Part shown: one piece after another, positions 47,181 to 55,563 of the stretch
Numbering within the stretch: the first letter of the stretch is position 1
Layout of the letters: each line of letters begins with the position of its first letter
Source: Austwickia chelonae
GTDB lineage: Bacteria > Actinomycetota > Actinomycetes > Actinomycetales > Dermatophilaceae
Direction: 5' to 3'
NCBI RefSeq assembly: GCF_003391095.1
Contig: NZ_CP031447.1
Location: forward strand, 1,736,001 to 1,800,000
DNA: 64,000 nucleotides
Position numbers and translations under genes: made by a program
The notes under the pieces: model-generated
The model's database searches: none
The model's input: the letters and a program-made list of their open reading frames with translations, nothing else
Told to the model about the DNA's origin: nothing

Positions 47181-47555
47181 ATGGTCAACCAGGACCAGAT
47201 GACGGAGATCATCAACGCCATCGAGGCCGACACCAATGGCTTCATGGGTGCTTCGATCGTGGACGCCGAGACAGGGATGCCGTTGGCTGGTAAGTCTCGT
47301 CTCGCCGACTTCGACCTCGAAGCTGCCAGCGCCTACAACACCGAGATGGTCAAAGCCAAGCAGAAGACCATTCGCGTCCTCAACATCCAGAGCGAGCTCG
47401 AGGACATGCTGCTCACCCTCGGTGACCAGCTGCACCTGATCAAGATGATCACCCCCACCACTTTCCTCTACCTCGCGGCTTCGCGTCAGGACACCAACCT
47501 GGCGCTGCTTCGCGCTTCCGTGAACCGCCACGTGGCTCGCCTGATCAACAAGTGA
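47181..47555 (+). CDS. Small roadblock/LC7-like protein (divergent)
   Basis: A 124-residue single domain with no signal peptide or membrane helix. TEIINAIEADTNGFMGASIV, the ETGMPLAG turn, an LEAASAYNTEMVKAKQ helix, ELEDMLLTLGDQLHLIKMI and TFLYLAASRQDTNLALLR form the alternating pattern of a roadblock or bactofilin-free LC7 fold. AAAGGG lies 6 nt before the ATG. Codon bias is strong (mostly C-ending), which suggests high expression. Its 235-bp divergent spacer with the GTPase gene probably holds both promoters. A strong terminator follows it. Confidence 0.78.
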   Translation: MVNQDQMTEIINAIEADTNGFMGASIVDAETGMPLAGKSRLADFDLEAASAYNTEMVKAKQKTIRVLNIQSELEDMLLTLGDQLHLIKMITPTTFLYLAASRQDTNLALLRASVNRHVARLINK

Positions 47556-47583
47556 GTTGATCCCGCACGGAGATCAATCGACT

Positions 47584-47620
47584 GTCGCCCTCCGGACCTG
47601 AAATGAGTCCGGAGGGCGAC
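47584..47620 (+). terminator. Terminator after the divergent roadblock gene
   Basis: A perfect 14-bp stem (GTCGCCCTCCGGAC with GTCCGGAGGGCGAC) has a 9-nt loop and is followed by GTCATTCTG. Confidence 0.8.
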
Positions 47621-47671
47621 GTCATTCTGTGATGCAGTCTCCTGAGGAAGCGGAAGACTTTCGCCCCACTG

Positions 47672-47677
47672 TAGCCT
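47672..47677 (+). promoter_or_regulatory. Candidate leaderless -10 (TAGCCT) of uvrB
   Basis: TAGCCT ends 6 nt before the ATG at 47684. No SOS box (GAAC-N4-GTTC) was seen in the 120 bp before it. Confidence 0.45.
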
Positions 47678-47683
47678 GCAGTC

Positions 47684-49753
47684 ATGCGGCCCATCACCGA
47701 CCTGCAGCGTCGAGTCGCCCCTTTCCACGTGACTTCCCAGTTCTCTCCGTCAGGGGACCAGCCGGCGGCAATCGCCGACCTGTCTGCCCGCATCGGGGCG
47801 GGGGAGAAGGACATCGTTCTTCTGGGAGCTACCGGGACCGGCAAATCCGCCACCTCGGCATGGCTGATCGAGCAGATCCAACGACCGACCCTGATGCTGG
47901 CGCCGAATAAGACTTTGGCAGCCCAGCTGGCTAACGAGCTCCGGGAACTATTTCCCCACAATGCTGTCGAATATTTTGTCAGTTACTATGATTATTACCA
48001 GCCAGAAGCCTACGTTCCGCAGACTGACACCTACATTGAGAAGGATTCATCGATCAATGATGAGGTTGAGCGCCTGCGGCATAGTGCGACGAATTCGCTA
48101 CTGACGCGTCGTGACGTCATCGTAGTGGCTTCAGTTTCTTGCATCTACGGCCTCGGCACACCGCAAGAATATGTAGATCGAATGGTCACCTTGAAGGTCG
48201 GGCAGCACATCGATCGTGACCAGCTCCTCCGGCATTTTGTCGAGAATCAATACGTCCGAAATGATATCTCTTTCACCCGGGGGACCTTCCGGGTGAGAGG
48301 GGATACGATCGAGATTATCCCGGTATACGAGCAACTAGCCATTCGGATTGAATTATTCGGCGATGAGATCGAATCTCTCTACACTCTTCATCCTTTGACT
48401 GGTGAAGTAATCAGAGAGGAAGAGGAGATCTACGTATTCCCTGCCACTCACTATGTCGCAGGCCCAGAAAGAATGGAACGGGCGATTTCAGGCATAGAAG
48501 CAGAACTGGATTTACAACTGGCAGGTTTTGAACGGCAAGGGAAGCTTCTCGAGGCACAGCGCCTGCGCATGCGAACAACCTATGACATCGAGATGATGCG
48601 CCAGGTGGGCGCGTGTTCGGGAATCGAGAACTATTCGATGCATATCGATGGGCGAAATCCCGGAAGCGCGCCGAACTGTCTTCTCGACTACTTCCCTGAA
48701 GACTTCCTGTTGATCATCGACGAATCCCATGTGACTGTTCCACAAATCGGCGCCATGTATGAGGGCGACATGTCGCGCAAGCGAACTCTTGTGGACCATG
48801 GCTTCCGACTTCCGAGCGCGATGGATAATCGCCCACTGAAGTGGGAGGAGTTCCTCGACCGGATCGGACAGACGGTATACCTCTCGGCCACCCCAGGGCC
48901 CTACGAGCTGGCACAGTCCGATGGCGTCGTCGAGCAGATCATCCGACCAACTGGGCTCGTCGACCCGCAGATCGTGGTCAAACCGACCTCCGGGCAGGTC
49001 GACGACCTCCTGGCGGAGATCCGGATTCGTGCTGAGCGCGATGAACGGGTCCTGGTTACGACACTCACCAAGAAGATGGCTGAGGATCTGACCGACTACC
49101 TGCTGGAACGTGGTGTACGTGTGCGTTATCTGCACAGCGAGGTCGACACTCTGCGCCGTGTGGAGCTGCTTCGCGAGCTGCGGTTGGGCGAGTTCGACGT
49201 CCTGGTGGGGATTAACTTGCTCCGTGAGGGACTTGATCTGCCAGAGGTTGCCCTTGTCAGCATCCTCGATGCGGACAAGGAGGGCTTCCTGCGGTCTGCT
49301 CGTAGTCTGATCCAGACCATTGGGCGTGCTGCTCGCAATGTCTCAGGGGAAGTGCACATGTATGCGGATGCAGTGACGCCCTCGATGAGGGAAGCAATCG
49401 AGGAGACCGCACGACGTCGCGATAAACAGATGAAATACAATGCCGACCATGACATCGACCCGCAGCCTCTGCGTAAACGCATAGCCGACATCACCGATAT
49501 GCTGCACCGGGAGGATGCAGACACGGCGACGTTGTTGAATTCGCAACGTTCGAAGGGTCGAGGAGAGACGCGTTCGACGCGAGGCGACAGCATTTCGCGT
49601 CCAGCGTCGGAGCTATCAGAGCTCATCGACGAGCTGACTGCACAGATGCACCAAGCTGCTACCGATCTGCGTTTCGAGCTCGCAGCTCGTCTGAGGGACG
49701 AGCTGTCCGAGCTGAAGAAGGAACTGAGGCAGATGCAACAAGCGAGCAGGTGA
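47684..49753 (+). CDS. uvrB: Excinuclease ABC subunit B
   Basis: The damage-verifying helicase-like subunit of nucleotide excision repair; it works with UvrA (also in this window) and UvrC. It has 689 residues. Walker A is [10 protein letters not shown], the beta-hairpin is [20 protein letters not shown], and the DEAD-like box is [13 protein letters not shown]. Motifs V and VI include [19 protein letters not shown] and QTIGRAARN, and the C-terminal UVR motif for UvrC contact is [17 protein letters not shown]. Bases ~47950-48750 use visibly more A/T-ending codons than the two ends of the gene. Transcription is probably leaderless. Confidence 0.97.
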   Translation: MRPITDLQRRVAPFHVTSQFSPSGDQPAAIADLSARIGAGEKDIVLLGATGTGKSATSAWLIEQIQRPTLMLAPNKTLAAQLANELRELFPHNAVEYFVSYYDYYQPEAYVPQTDTYIEKDSSINDEVERLRHSATNSLLTRRDVIVVASVSCIYGLGTPQEYVDRMVTLKVGQHIDRDQLLRHFVENQYVRNDISFTRGTFRVRGDTIEIIPVYEQLAIRIELFGDEIESLYTLHPLTGEVIREEEEIYVFPATHYVAGPERMERAISGIEAELDLQLAGFERQGKLLEAQRLRMRTTYDIEMMRQVGACSGIENYSMHIDGRNPGSAPNCLLDYFPEDFLLIIDESHVTVPQIGAMYEGDMSRKRTLVDHGFRLPSAMDNRPLKWEEFLDRIGQTVYLSATPGPYELAQSDGVVEQIIRPTGLVDPQIVVKPTSGQVDDLLAEIRIRAERDERVLVTTLTKKMAEDLTDYLLERGVRVRYLHSEVDTLRRVELLRELRLGEFDVLVGINLLREGLDLPEVALVSILDADKEGFLRSARSLIQTIGRAARNVSGEVHMYADAVTPSMREAIEETARRRDKQMKYNADHDIDPQPLRKRIADITDMLHREDADTATLLNSQRSKGRGETRSTRGDSISRPASELSELIDELTAQMHQAATDLRFELAARLRDELSELKKELRQMQQASR

Positions 49754-49872
49754 CGCTCCGCGGGCAGGCCCCTGGCTCGAGGAGTGCATCCTTCCATGTG
49801 GGGGAGGAGTGACGCCCGTAGGCCTGGCAATGCAAAACTACGGGTTCTGCTATCAGCTGGAAGGATCCTGGT

Positions 49873-50856
49873 GTGACTATCCCCTTGTGGGTCTGGATTT
49901 CGGTCACGGCGACCACCGTCGCCGTCCTGCTTTTCGACATCCTTATCGTGGCACGGCGTCCGCGTGTCCCCTCGACCAAGGAATGCGCAGCCTACTTAGC
50001 TTGCTACGTGCTGGGGGCAGTGTTTTTCGGTATCGGTGTCTGGATTTTTGCTGGCCATCGTTACGGGGCGGAATTCTTCGCAGGATGGCTGACAGAATAT
50101 TCGCTGTCCGTCGACAATCTTTTCGTTTTCCTTGTTATCATGGCAAAATTCAAGGTTCCCGAAAGGTTCCAACAGACGGCCTTGATGGTCGGCATCGTGA
50201 TCGCCTTGATTCTGCGTGCGATATTTATTGCAGCAGGTGCCGCGGTCATCAACCGATTCTCTTGGATGTTCTACATCTTCGGCATATTTCTGATTATCAC
50301 GGCTTATAAGCTGTTTCGCGAAGCCCTCGCAGACGATGAGGAGGAAGATTTCGAAGAGAATGCCTTCCTTCGCTGGGTGGAGCATCGGTTCCCGGCGACC
50401 CAATCGTGGGATGCAGCTCCCCGGCTTCTCACCAACATCGACGGTTCCCGGGTGATGACTCCGATGCTCATCGTGATCCTGGCGCTAGGTACTACCGACC
50501 TGCTGTTCGCGCTGGATTCGATTCCTGCGATCTATGGGTTGACCAGCGAGCCCTTCCTCGTGCTGACCGCAAATATCTTCGCCTTGATGGGCTTGCGGCA
50601 GTTGTACTTCCTGATCGGCGACCTGCTGAAGCGCCTTGAATACCTAGGGATCGGGCTCTCAGTTCTGCTCGGTTTCATCGGCGTCAAATTGATCCTGCAC
50701 GCCCTTCACGAGAACACTCTGTTCTTCATCAACGGGGGGCAGGGAGTTCATGCCATTCCCGAAATTCCGATCAGCATCTCCTTGGGGATGATCATCCTCA
50801 TTCTTGCCGTGACCACGGTCGCCAGCTTGATACGCACGCGCAATACTGCTCGCTGA
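49873..50856 (+). CDS. TerC family membrane protein
   Basis: A 327-residue protein with about eight membrane helices, belonging to the TerC/Alx family (tellurite resistance and, in several bacteria, manganese export). The family block SLSVDNLFVFLVIMAKF occurs near residue 78, and the second half has the related LALGTTDLLFALDSIPAIYG. Both carry the conserved acidic residues used for metal transport. A cytosolic acidic loop (ADDEEEDFEEN) separates the halves. The start is a GTG with GGAAGGA upstream. The family often carries a manganese riboswitch in its leader; I could not confirm one here. A strong terminator follows. Confidence 0.92.
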   Translation: MTIPLWVWISVTATTVAVLLFDILIVARRPRVPSTKECAAYLACYVLGAVFFGIGVWIFAGHRYGAEFFAGWLTEYSLSVDNLFVFLVIMAKFKVPERFQQTALMVGIVIALILRAIFIAAGAAVINRFSWMFYIFGIFLIITAYKLFREALADDEEEDFEENAFLRWVEHRFPATQSWDAAPRLLTNIDGSRVMTPMLIVILALGTTDLLFALDSIPAIYGLTSEPFLVLTANIFALMGLRQLYFLIGDLLKRLEYLGIGLSVLLGFIGVKLILHALHENTLFFINGGQGVHAIPEIPISISLGMIILILAVTTVASLIRTRNTAR

Positions 50857-50905
50857 GGCAGTCCGACGTGACATTCAGAAGATAGCTGTCTCGTCCAGCA
50901 TCTGA

Positions 50906-50947
50906 AGCGCCGTTGGCAGGAGACTTCTTTCTCCTGCCAACGGCGCT
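50906..50947 (+). terminator. Terminator after terC
   Basis: A perfect 17-bp stem (AGCGCCGTTGGCAGGAG with its complement), an 8-nt loop and a TTT tail make this one of the clearest terminators in the window. Confidence 0.9.
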
Positions 50948-51300
50948 TTTCTGCGTCGACGGTTGACATTACGACTTGCTCTTGCCGAGGTGCTCCTCGA
51001 CCACCGGATGTCCATGCCTGCTCGAGGGTCGTCACTCATCTCTCGACGTGATGCGCCAGGGAGAACGCCTCCTGGACAATCGCCCAGTCAGCGCACGAAA
51101 CGACTTGAAGTCCCTCGCATCTCACATGTCAGCCCATCATGGGCTCCGCTCACCGACGCGCCTTTGTCCATCCTTGACGCTTGCACCCTTACCCGCGAGT
51201 ATCGTCACCATCGTCGGAGCTGACGACTATTGCGCTCCGGCCTTCCCCGGATTCCGTCGACCGACCATTCCCCTGCGGCCGACAACTAAGAGGAGCAGGC
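50948..51300. other. Upstream region of the fatty-acid operon, no gene seen
   Basis: A 353-bp stretch between the terC terminator and the first acyl-CoA dehydrogenase. Open frames here have no family features or good starts. A TTGACG (51174-51179) and a TATCGT (51200-51205) are 20 bp apart, longer than ideal for a promoter. The operon promoter probably lies in this stretch. Confidence 0.5.
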
Positions 51301-52455
51301 ATGCCGCGTAATATCTACAGCGAGGACCACGAAGCCTTTCGCCAGTCCTGTCGAGAATTCGTCGAACGGACTCTGGCCCCTCGTGCCGAGGAGATGATCA
51401 ACCAGAAACTGATACCTCGGGAAATCTGGGAAGAGGCCGGCAGGCAGGGATTCTTCGGCCTCTGCATCCCTGAAGAATACGGTGGAGCAGGCATCGACGA
51501 TTACCGGTTCAATGCCGTTCTGGGGGAGGAGCTGGGTAAATTCACCGCCGCTGTTTCTTCGTGCTTCGGGATTCACTCAGATATCACCGCACCTTATCTG
51601 GTTCACCTGGGCACCGACGAGCAGAAGAAGAGATGGCTTCCCGGAGTGGCTTCCGGTAAAAAAATCATGTCCATCGGGATGACCGAGCCCTCAGGAGGAT
51701 CGGATCTCGCTGCCTTGAAAACGACAGCCGTCCTGGCAGATGACGGATCAGGTGACTGGATCATCAACGGTTCAAAAACATTCATCACGAATGGTCATCA
51801 GTGCGACCTAGCGGTTGTCGCAGCACGGACAGATCCCGCCAAGGGTGCTCGTGGAATATCATTATTCGTCCTCGAAGCAGGAACCCAGGGATACACCAAG
51901 GGAAATAAGCTCGATAAAGTAGGCCAGCCTGAATCTGATACGGCAGAGTTGTTCTTCGACAATGTTCGAGTCACTTCAGGTCATCTTCTCGGCGAAGCCG
52001 GGTCCGGGTTCATTGCAATGATGCAACATCTCCCTCAAGAACGCGTTGGAAATGCAATCGCCAATATTGCAAATGCCAAACAGATCCTCCTCGAAACGAT
52101 CCAGTACACCAAGGATCGCAAAGCCTTCGGGCAACCGATCGGGAGCTTCCAACACAACAAGTTCAAGATCGCCGAGATGGTCACCGCAGTCGAGGTCGCC
52201 GAAGCTTATATCGACGACTGCGTCGTCGCGCACGCTGAAGGAAAGCTCACACCCATCGATGCCGCCAAAGCCAAATGGTGGGCATCCCAAGTGCAATGCG
52301 ACGTTCTCGACGAGTGTGTCCAACTCCACGGCGGATACGGGTTCATGAATGAATATCGGGTCGCTCGTGCCTGGAAGGATGCTCGAGTACACAAGATCTG
52401 GGCCGGATCGAACGAGATCATGAAGGAACTCATCGGACGAGACCTCGGGCTGTAA
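51301..52455 (+). CDS. Acyl-CoA dehydrogenase (first gene of the operon)
   Basis: An FAD enzyme that oxidises acyl-CoA to enoyl-CoA. It has 384 residues. EDHEAFRQSCREFVERTLAP starts the helical domain, IGMTEPSGGSDLAALKT is the FAD-site signature, DRKAFGQPIGSFQHNKF and LHGGYGFMNEYRVARAWKDA follow, and the catalytic Glu lies in AGSNEIMKELIGR. The ATG at 51301 has AGAGGAG 5 nt upstream; the longer frame has no family counterpart. It is followed 39 bp later by an SDR gene and then three more genes on the same strand. The chain-length preference cannot be read by eye, but short/branched-chain enzymes look most similar. Confidence 0.94.
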   Translation: MPRNIYSEDHEAFRQSCREFVERTLAPRAEEMINQKLIPREIWEEAGRQGFFGLCIPEEYGGAGIDDYRFNAVLGEELGKFTAAVSSCFGIHSDITAPYLVHLGTDEQKKRWLPGVASGKKIMSIGMTEPSGGSDLAALKTTAVLADDGSGDWIINGSKTFITNGHQCDLAVVAARTDPAKGARGISLFVLEAGTQGYTKGNKLDKVGQPESDTAELFFDNVRVTSGHLLGEAGSGFIAMMQHLPQERVGNAIANIANAKQILLETIQYTKDRKAFGQPIGSFQHNKFKIAEMVTAVEVAEAYIDDCVVAHAEGKLTPIDAAKAKWWASQVQCDVLDECVQLHGGYGFMNEYRVARAWKDARVHKIWAGSNEIMKELIGRDLGL

Positions 52456-52494
52456 AAACCTCGACCTGCCCCACCACTCTCGACGAGGAGAGCC

Positions 52495-53250
52495 ATGAAC
52501 CCGCGATTCGCCGACCGAGTAGTACTCGTCACCGGTGCCAGCCGCGGCATAGGCCTGGCTATCGCCCACCGGCTCGTGGACGAAGGTGCCAAGGTATGCC
52601 TCACCGCACGAGGACAAGAACAACTCGACCTCGCCGTGGAAGAGCTTGGCGGACCCCAACATGCCTTCGGTGTCCCCGGTCGAGCCGATGACCCAGAGCA
52701 CCATCAACGAACTGTGAACGCCGTCCTCGACAAGTGGGGAAGGCTGGACCATCTGGTCAACAATGCTGGGATCAACCCCGCCTACGGTCCCTTGACCAGC
52801 ATCGATACCGGAGCAGCTCGAAAACTCCTCGAGGTCAACATCCTGGGGACCCTCGGATGGGTCCAGAACGTGCACCAGGCCTGGATGTCCGAACACGGAG
52901 GCAGCATCGTCAATATCGCCTCCGTTGCCGGCATCCGGCCTGCACCAGGAATCGCCATGTACGGCGCCAGCAAATCCGCCGTCATCCACCTCACCGAAGA
53001 ACTGGCCCTCGAACTGGCACCCACTACTCGGGTCAACGCCGTCGCACCCGGCGTCATCAAAACGCACTTCGCCGAAGCCCTCTACCGCAACCGGGAAGAA
53101 CACCTCAGCACCCACTACCCCCTAGGACGACTCGGCACCCCCACCGATGTCGGCGGAGCCGTGGCCTTCCTCCTCTCCGACGACGCCACCTGGATCACCG
53201 GACACACCATCGTGATCGACGGTGGACTCACCCTCCGCGGTGGCGAATGA
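52495..53250 (+). CDS. Short-chain dehydrogenase/reductase
   Basis: A 251-residue Rossmann-fold oxidoreductase. The cofactor motif is TGASRGIGLA near residue 14, NNAG is at ~91-94, the catalytic Ser is in NIASVAG, Tyr-x-x-x-Lys is YGASKSAV, and the C-terminal IDGGLTLRGG matches FabG-like enzymes. GAGGAG lies upstream of the ATG. The stop overlaps the next gene (ATGA). In the lva-type reading of this operon it would reduce a 4-oxoacyl-CoA to the 4-hydroxyacyl-CoA, as LvaD does. That is inference from context. Confidence 0.93.
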   Translation: MNPRFADRVVLVTGASRGIGLAIAHRLVDEGAKVCLTARGQEQLDLAVEELGGPQHAFGVPGRADDPEHHQRTVNAVLDKWGRLDHLVNNAGINPAYGPLTSIDTGAARKLLEVNILGTLGWVQNVHQAWMSEHGGSIVNIASVAGIRPAPGIAMYGASKSAVIHLTEELALELAPTTRVNAVAPGVIKTHFAEALYRNREEHLSTHYPLGRLGTPTDVGGAVAFLLSDDATWITGHTIVIDGGLTLRGGE

Positions 53251-54275
53251 GCCCCCACCCCCCAGGGCTCGACCTGCAAGCACTCCGGGAGCACCTTGAC
53301 CGCCACCTACCCGAAGAACTGACCGGGCCCCTACACGCCGAAATCCTCACCGGAGGCCGGTCGAACCTGACCTACCGGATCTCCACAGCAACACAGACCG
53401 CCGTCCTGCGCAGACCACCCCTAGGACATGTCCTCGCCAGCGCCCACGACATGAGCCGCGAACACCGGGTCATGACCGCTCTCGCCACCACTCCGGTACC
53501 CGTCCCGAAAACCCTCCTACTCGTCGAAGACCCCACACCGCTCGGCGCGCCTTTCTACCTGATGGAACACATCACCGGAACGACCTACCGCGAAGCAACC
53601 CAGCTGGTAGAGATCGGACCCACCCGCACCACCCGCATCGTCGAACAGCTCCTCACCACTCTGGCCGAATTGCACAAGGTCAACCCGCACGAGATCGACC
53701 TAGACGACTTCGGCCGACCCCGCGGATTCTGCGCCCGCCAGGTCCAACGATGGCGCGGACAATGGGAACAGTCACATACCCGAGACCTTCCCGATGCCGA
53801 CGAGCTCCACCGTCGACTGGCCGCAACGATTCCCCCCGAGCAACCCCCTGCCATCGTCCACGGTGACTATCGCCTCGACAACGTTCTCGTCGACGACCAC
53901 GACCACATCGTCGCCGTCATCGACTGGGAGATGGCCACTCTCGGCGATCCGCTGACCGACCTCGGACTCCTCTGCGTCTACCACCACCTGGCGACCCTCG
54001 TCCCACCAGGAAGCACGCTCGTCCTCGACGTACCGCTCGCCCCCGGCTATCCGGACCTCGATCACCAGCTCGAGCTCTACACGCACGCCAGCGGACGAGA
54101 CCTCGACCACCTCGGATGGTACGAAGCCCTGGCCTTCTACAAACTCGCCGTCATCCTCGAAGGCATCCACCACCGTCACCTCGCCGGACAGACCGTCGGA
54201 GAAGGCTTCGCCCACATCGGCGGCTACGTCGCACCCTTGCTCGCCCGCGGTCTGGACGCGCTCACCACCGGCTGA
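53247..54275 (+). CDS. APH-like phosphotransferase (LvaA / ACAD10-11 kinase type)
   Basis: A 342-residue kinase of the aminoglycoside phosphotransferase fold. ILTGGRSNLTYRI is the nucleotide loop, PFYLMEHITGTTY the hinge region, VHGDYRLDNVLVDD the Brenner-type catalytic motif, and VIDWEMATLGDPLTDLG carries the metal Asp. Stand-alone proteins with WEMATLGDPLxDL belong to the family of LvaA and the kinase domains of ACAD10/ACAD11, which phosphorylate 4-hydroxyacyl-CoA rather than antibiotics. The start overlaps the SDR stop by 4 nt. The companion dehydrogenase is the next gene. An antibiotic-resistance function is unlikely. It is C-rich in third positions, as are the next two genes. Confidence 0.9.
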   Translation: MSPHPPGLDLQALREHLDRHLPEELTGPLHAEILTGGRSNLTYRISTATQTAVLRRPPLGHVLASAHDMSREHRVMTALATTPVPVPKTLLLVEDPTPLGAPFYLMEHITGTTYREATQLVEIGPTRTTRIVEQLLTTLAELHKVNPHEIDLDDFGRPRGFCARQVQRWRGQWEQSHTRDLPDADELHRRLAATIPPEQPPAIVHGDYRLDNVLVDDHDHIVAVIDWEMATLGDPLTDLGLLCVYHHLATLVPPGSTLVLDVPLAPGYPDLDHQLELYTHASGRDLDHLGWYEALAFYKLAVILEGIHHRHLAGQTVGEGFAHIGGYVAPLLARGLDALTTG

Positions 54276-54312
54276 CACCCGTACCAGGGCAGAGGAAAGG
54301 AGAACACCGCCC

Positions 54313-55563
54313 ATGGACTTCGCCTTCGACCAGATCACCGAAGAACACTGCGAACGACTCCGCTCCTTCATGACCAACCACATCGAACCAGCCCGCACCG
54401 TCTTCGTCGACCAACTGGCGCAGAACAAGGCACAAGGTGAACCCTGGAGCTGGAACACCACCCCGATCATGAAAAAGCTGCAAGAAGAGGCCCGTGCCCG
54501 CGGGCTATGGAACCTCTTCCTCCCCGGAGAACAGGGAGCAGGGCTGACAAACCTGCAATATGCCCCCTTGGCGGAGCTCAGCGGACACGCCATCCACCTG
54601 GCGCCGCCCGCCATGAACTGCGCAGCGCCGGACAGTGGGAACATCGAAGTCCTTGCCGCCTACGGCAACCAGGAACAACAGGAACGCTGGCTGAACCCTC
54701 TCCTGGCAGGACGGACCAGATCCGCCTTCGCGATGACCGAACCCGATGTCGCCAGCAGCGACGCCACCAATATCGAGACACGTATCACCGCCCACGGCGA
54801 TCGATATCTCATCAACGGACGCAAATGGTGGGTCACCGGAGCCCTCAACCCCGACTGCAGCGTCTTCATCGTGATGGGGAAAACCGACCCCAGCGCTGAA
54901 AGACACCGCCAACAGAGCATGATCCTCATCCCGCGGCACACCCCAGGAGTGCAGATCCTCCGCCCGCTACACGTTCTCGGATTCGACGACCACGAACACG
55001 GAGGACACGCCGAGATCACCTTCACCGATGTAGAAGTGCCGGCCAGCCACCTCATCGCCGGTGAAGGAGACGGCTTCGCCATCGCCCAGGCACGACTCGG
55101 CCCCGGACGGATCCACCACTGCATGCGGGCCATCGGACTGGGCGAAATGGCCCTCGAAACGATGAACCGTAGAGCCAACCGACGAGTCTCCTTCGGCAGC
55201 CCCCTGTCCACCCGAGGAACCATCCAGAACTGGATCGCCGAAGCACGCGTACAGCTCGAACAACTCCGGCTGCTGGTCCTCAAAACAGCCTGGCTCATGG
55301 ACAAATACGGCAACAAAGCCGCACACACCGAGATCCAAGCCATCAAGATCGCCGTCCCCCGGACGGTCCAGACAATCATCGACCACGCCATCCAGGTCCA
55401 CGGCGCTGCAGGACTCTGCCAGGACCACCCCCTGGCCGAGGCGCTCGCCGGAGTCCGTAGCCTCCGGATCGCCGATGGCCCGGACGAAGTGCACAAGAGT
55501 TCGCTGGCGCGCCACGAGATCCGTCGCCACGACGACCACAGTACGAAGGGAAACCGCCCATGA
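54313..55563 (+). CDS. ACAD11-like acyl-CoA dehydrogenase family protein (LvaC type)
   Basis: A 416-residue member of the acyl-CoA dehydrogenase superfamily, distinct from the one at 51301. Its helical start is typical of the ACAD10/11 group (MDFAFDQITEEHCERLRSF). MNCAAPDSGNIEVL, AFAMTEPDVASSDATNIET and the closing [19 protein letters not shown] are the hallmark blocks of that group. GGAAAGGAG lies upstream. In the known pathway such enzymes take the 4-phosphoacyl-CoA made by the kinase and eliminate phosphate to yield an enoyl-CoA, which is then hydrated. The stop overlaps the ligase start (ATGA). Assignment to that chemistry rests on family blocks plus operon context. Confidence 0.92.
   Translation: MDFAFDQITEEHCERLRSFMTNHIEPARTVFVDQLAQNKAQGEPWSWNTTPIMKKLQEEARARGLWNLFLPGEQGAGLTNLQYAPLAELSGHAIHLAPPAMNCAAPDSGNIEVLAAYGNQEQQERWLNPLLAGRTRSAFAMTEPDVASSDATNIETRITAHGDRYLINGRKWWVTGALNPDCSVFIVMGKTDPSAERHRQQSMILIPRHTPGVQILRPLHVLGFDDHEHGGHAEITFTDVEVPASHLIAGEGDGFAIAQARLGPGRIHHCMRAIGLGEMALETMNRRANRRVSFGSPLSTRGTIQNWIAEARVQLEQLRLLVLKTAWLMDKYGNKAAHTEIQAIKIAVPRTVQTIIDHAIQVHGAAGLCQDHPLAEALAGVRSLRIADGPDEVHKSSLARHEIRRHDDHSTKGNRP

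Noticed and set aside
47556-47683. SOS box (GAAC-N4-GTTC) for uvrB, also checked before uvrA
   Set aside because: No such element is found in either upstream region; both genes appear to have plain leaderless-type promoters.
49754-49872. Possible yybP-ykoY manganese riboswitch before terC
   Set aside because: A GGGGGAGGAGTGA segment recalls the GGGGAGTAG core but does not match it, the second conserved half is absent, and only ~119 nt are available.
53247-54275. Aminoglycoside-resistance phosphotransferase
   Set aside because: Fold and motifs are shared, but the WEMATLGDPL block and operon with acyl-CoA enzymes point to the LvaA/ACAD10-11 group.
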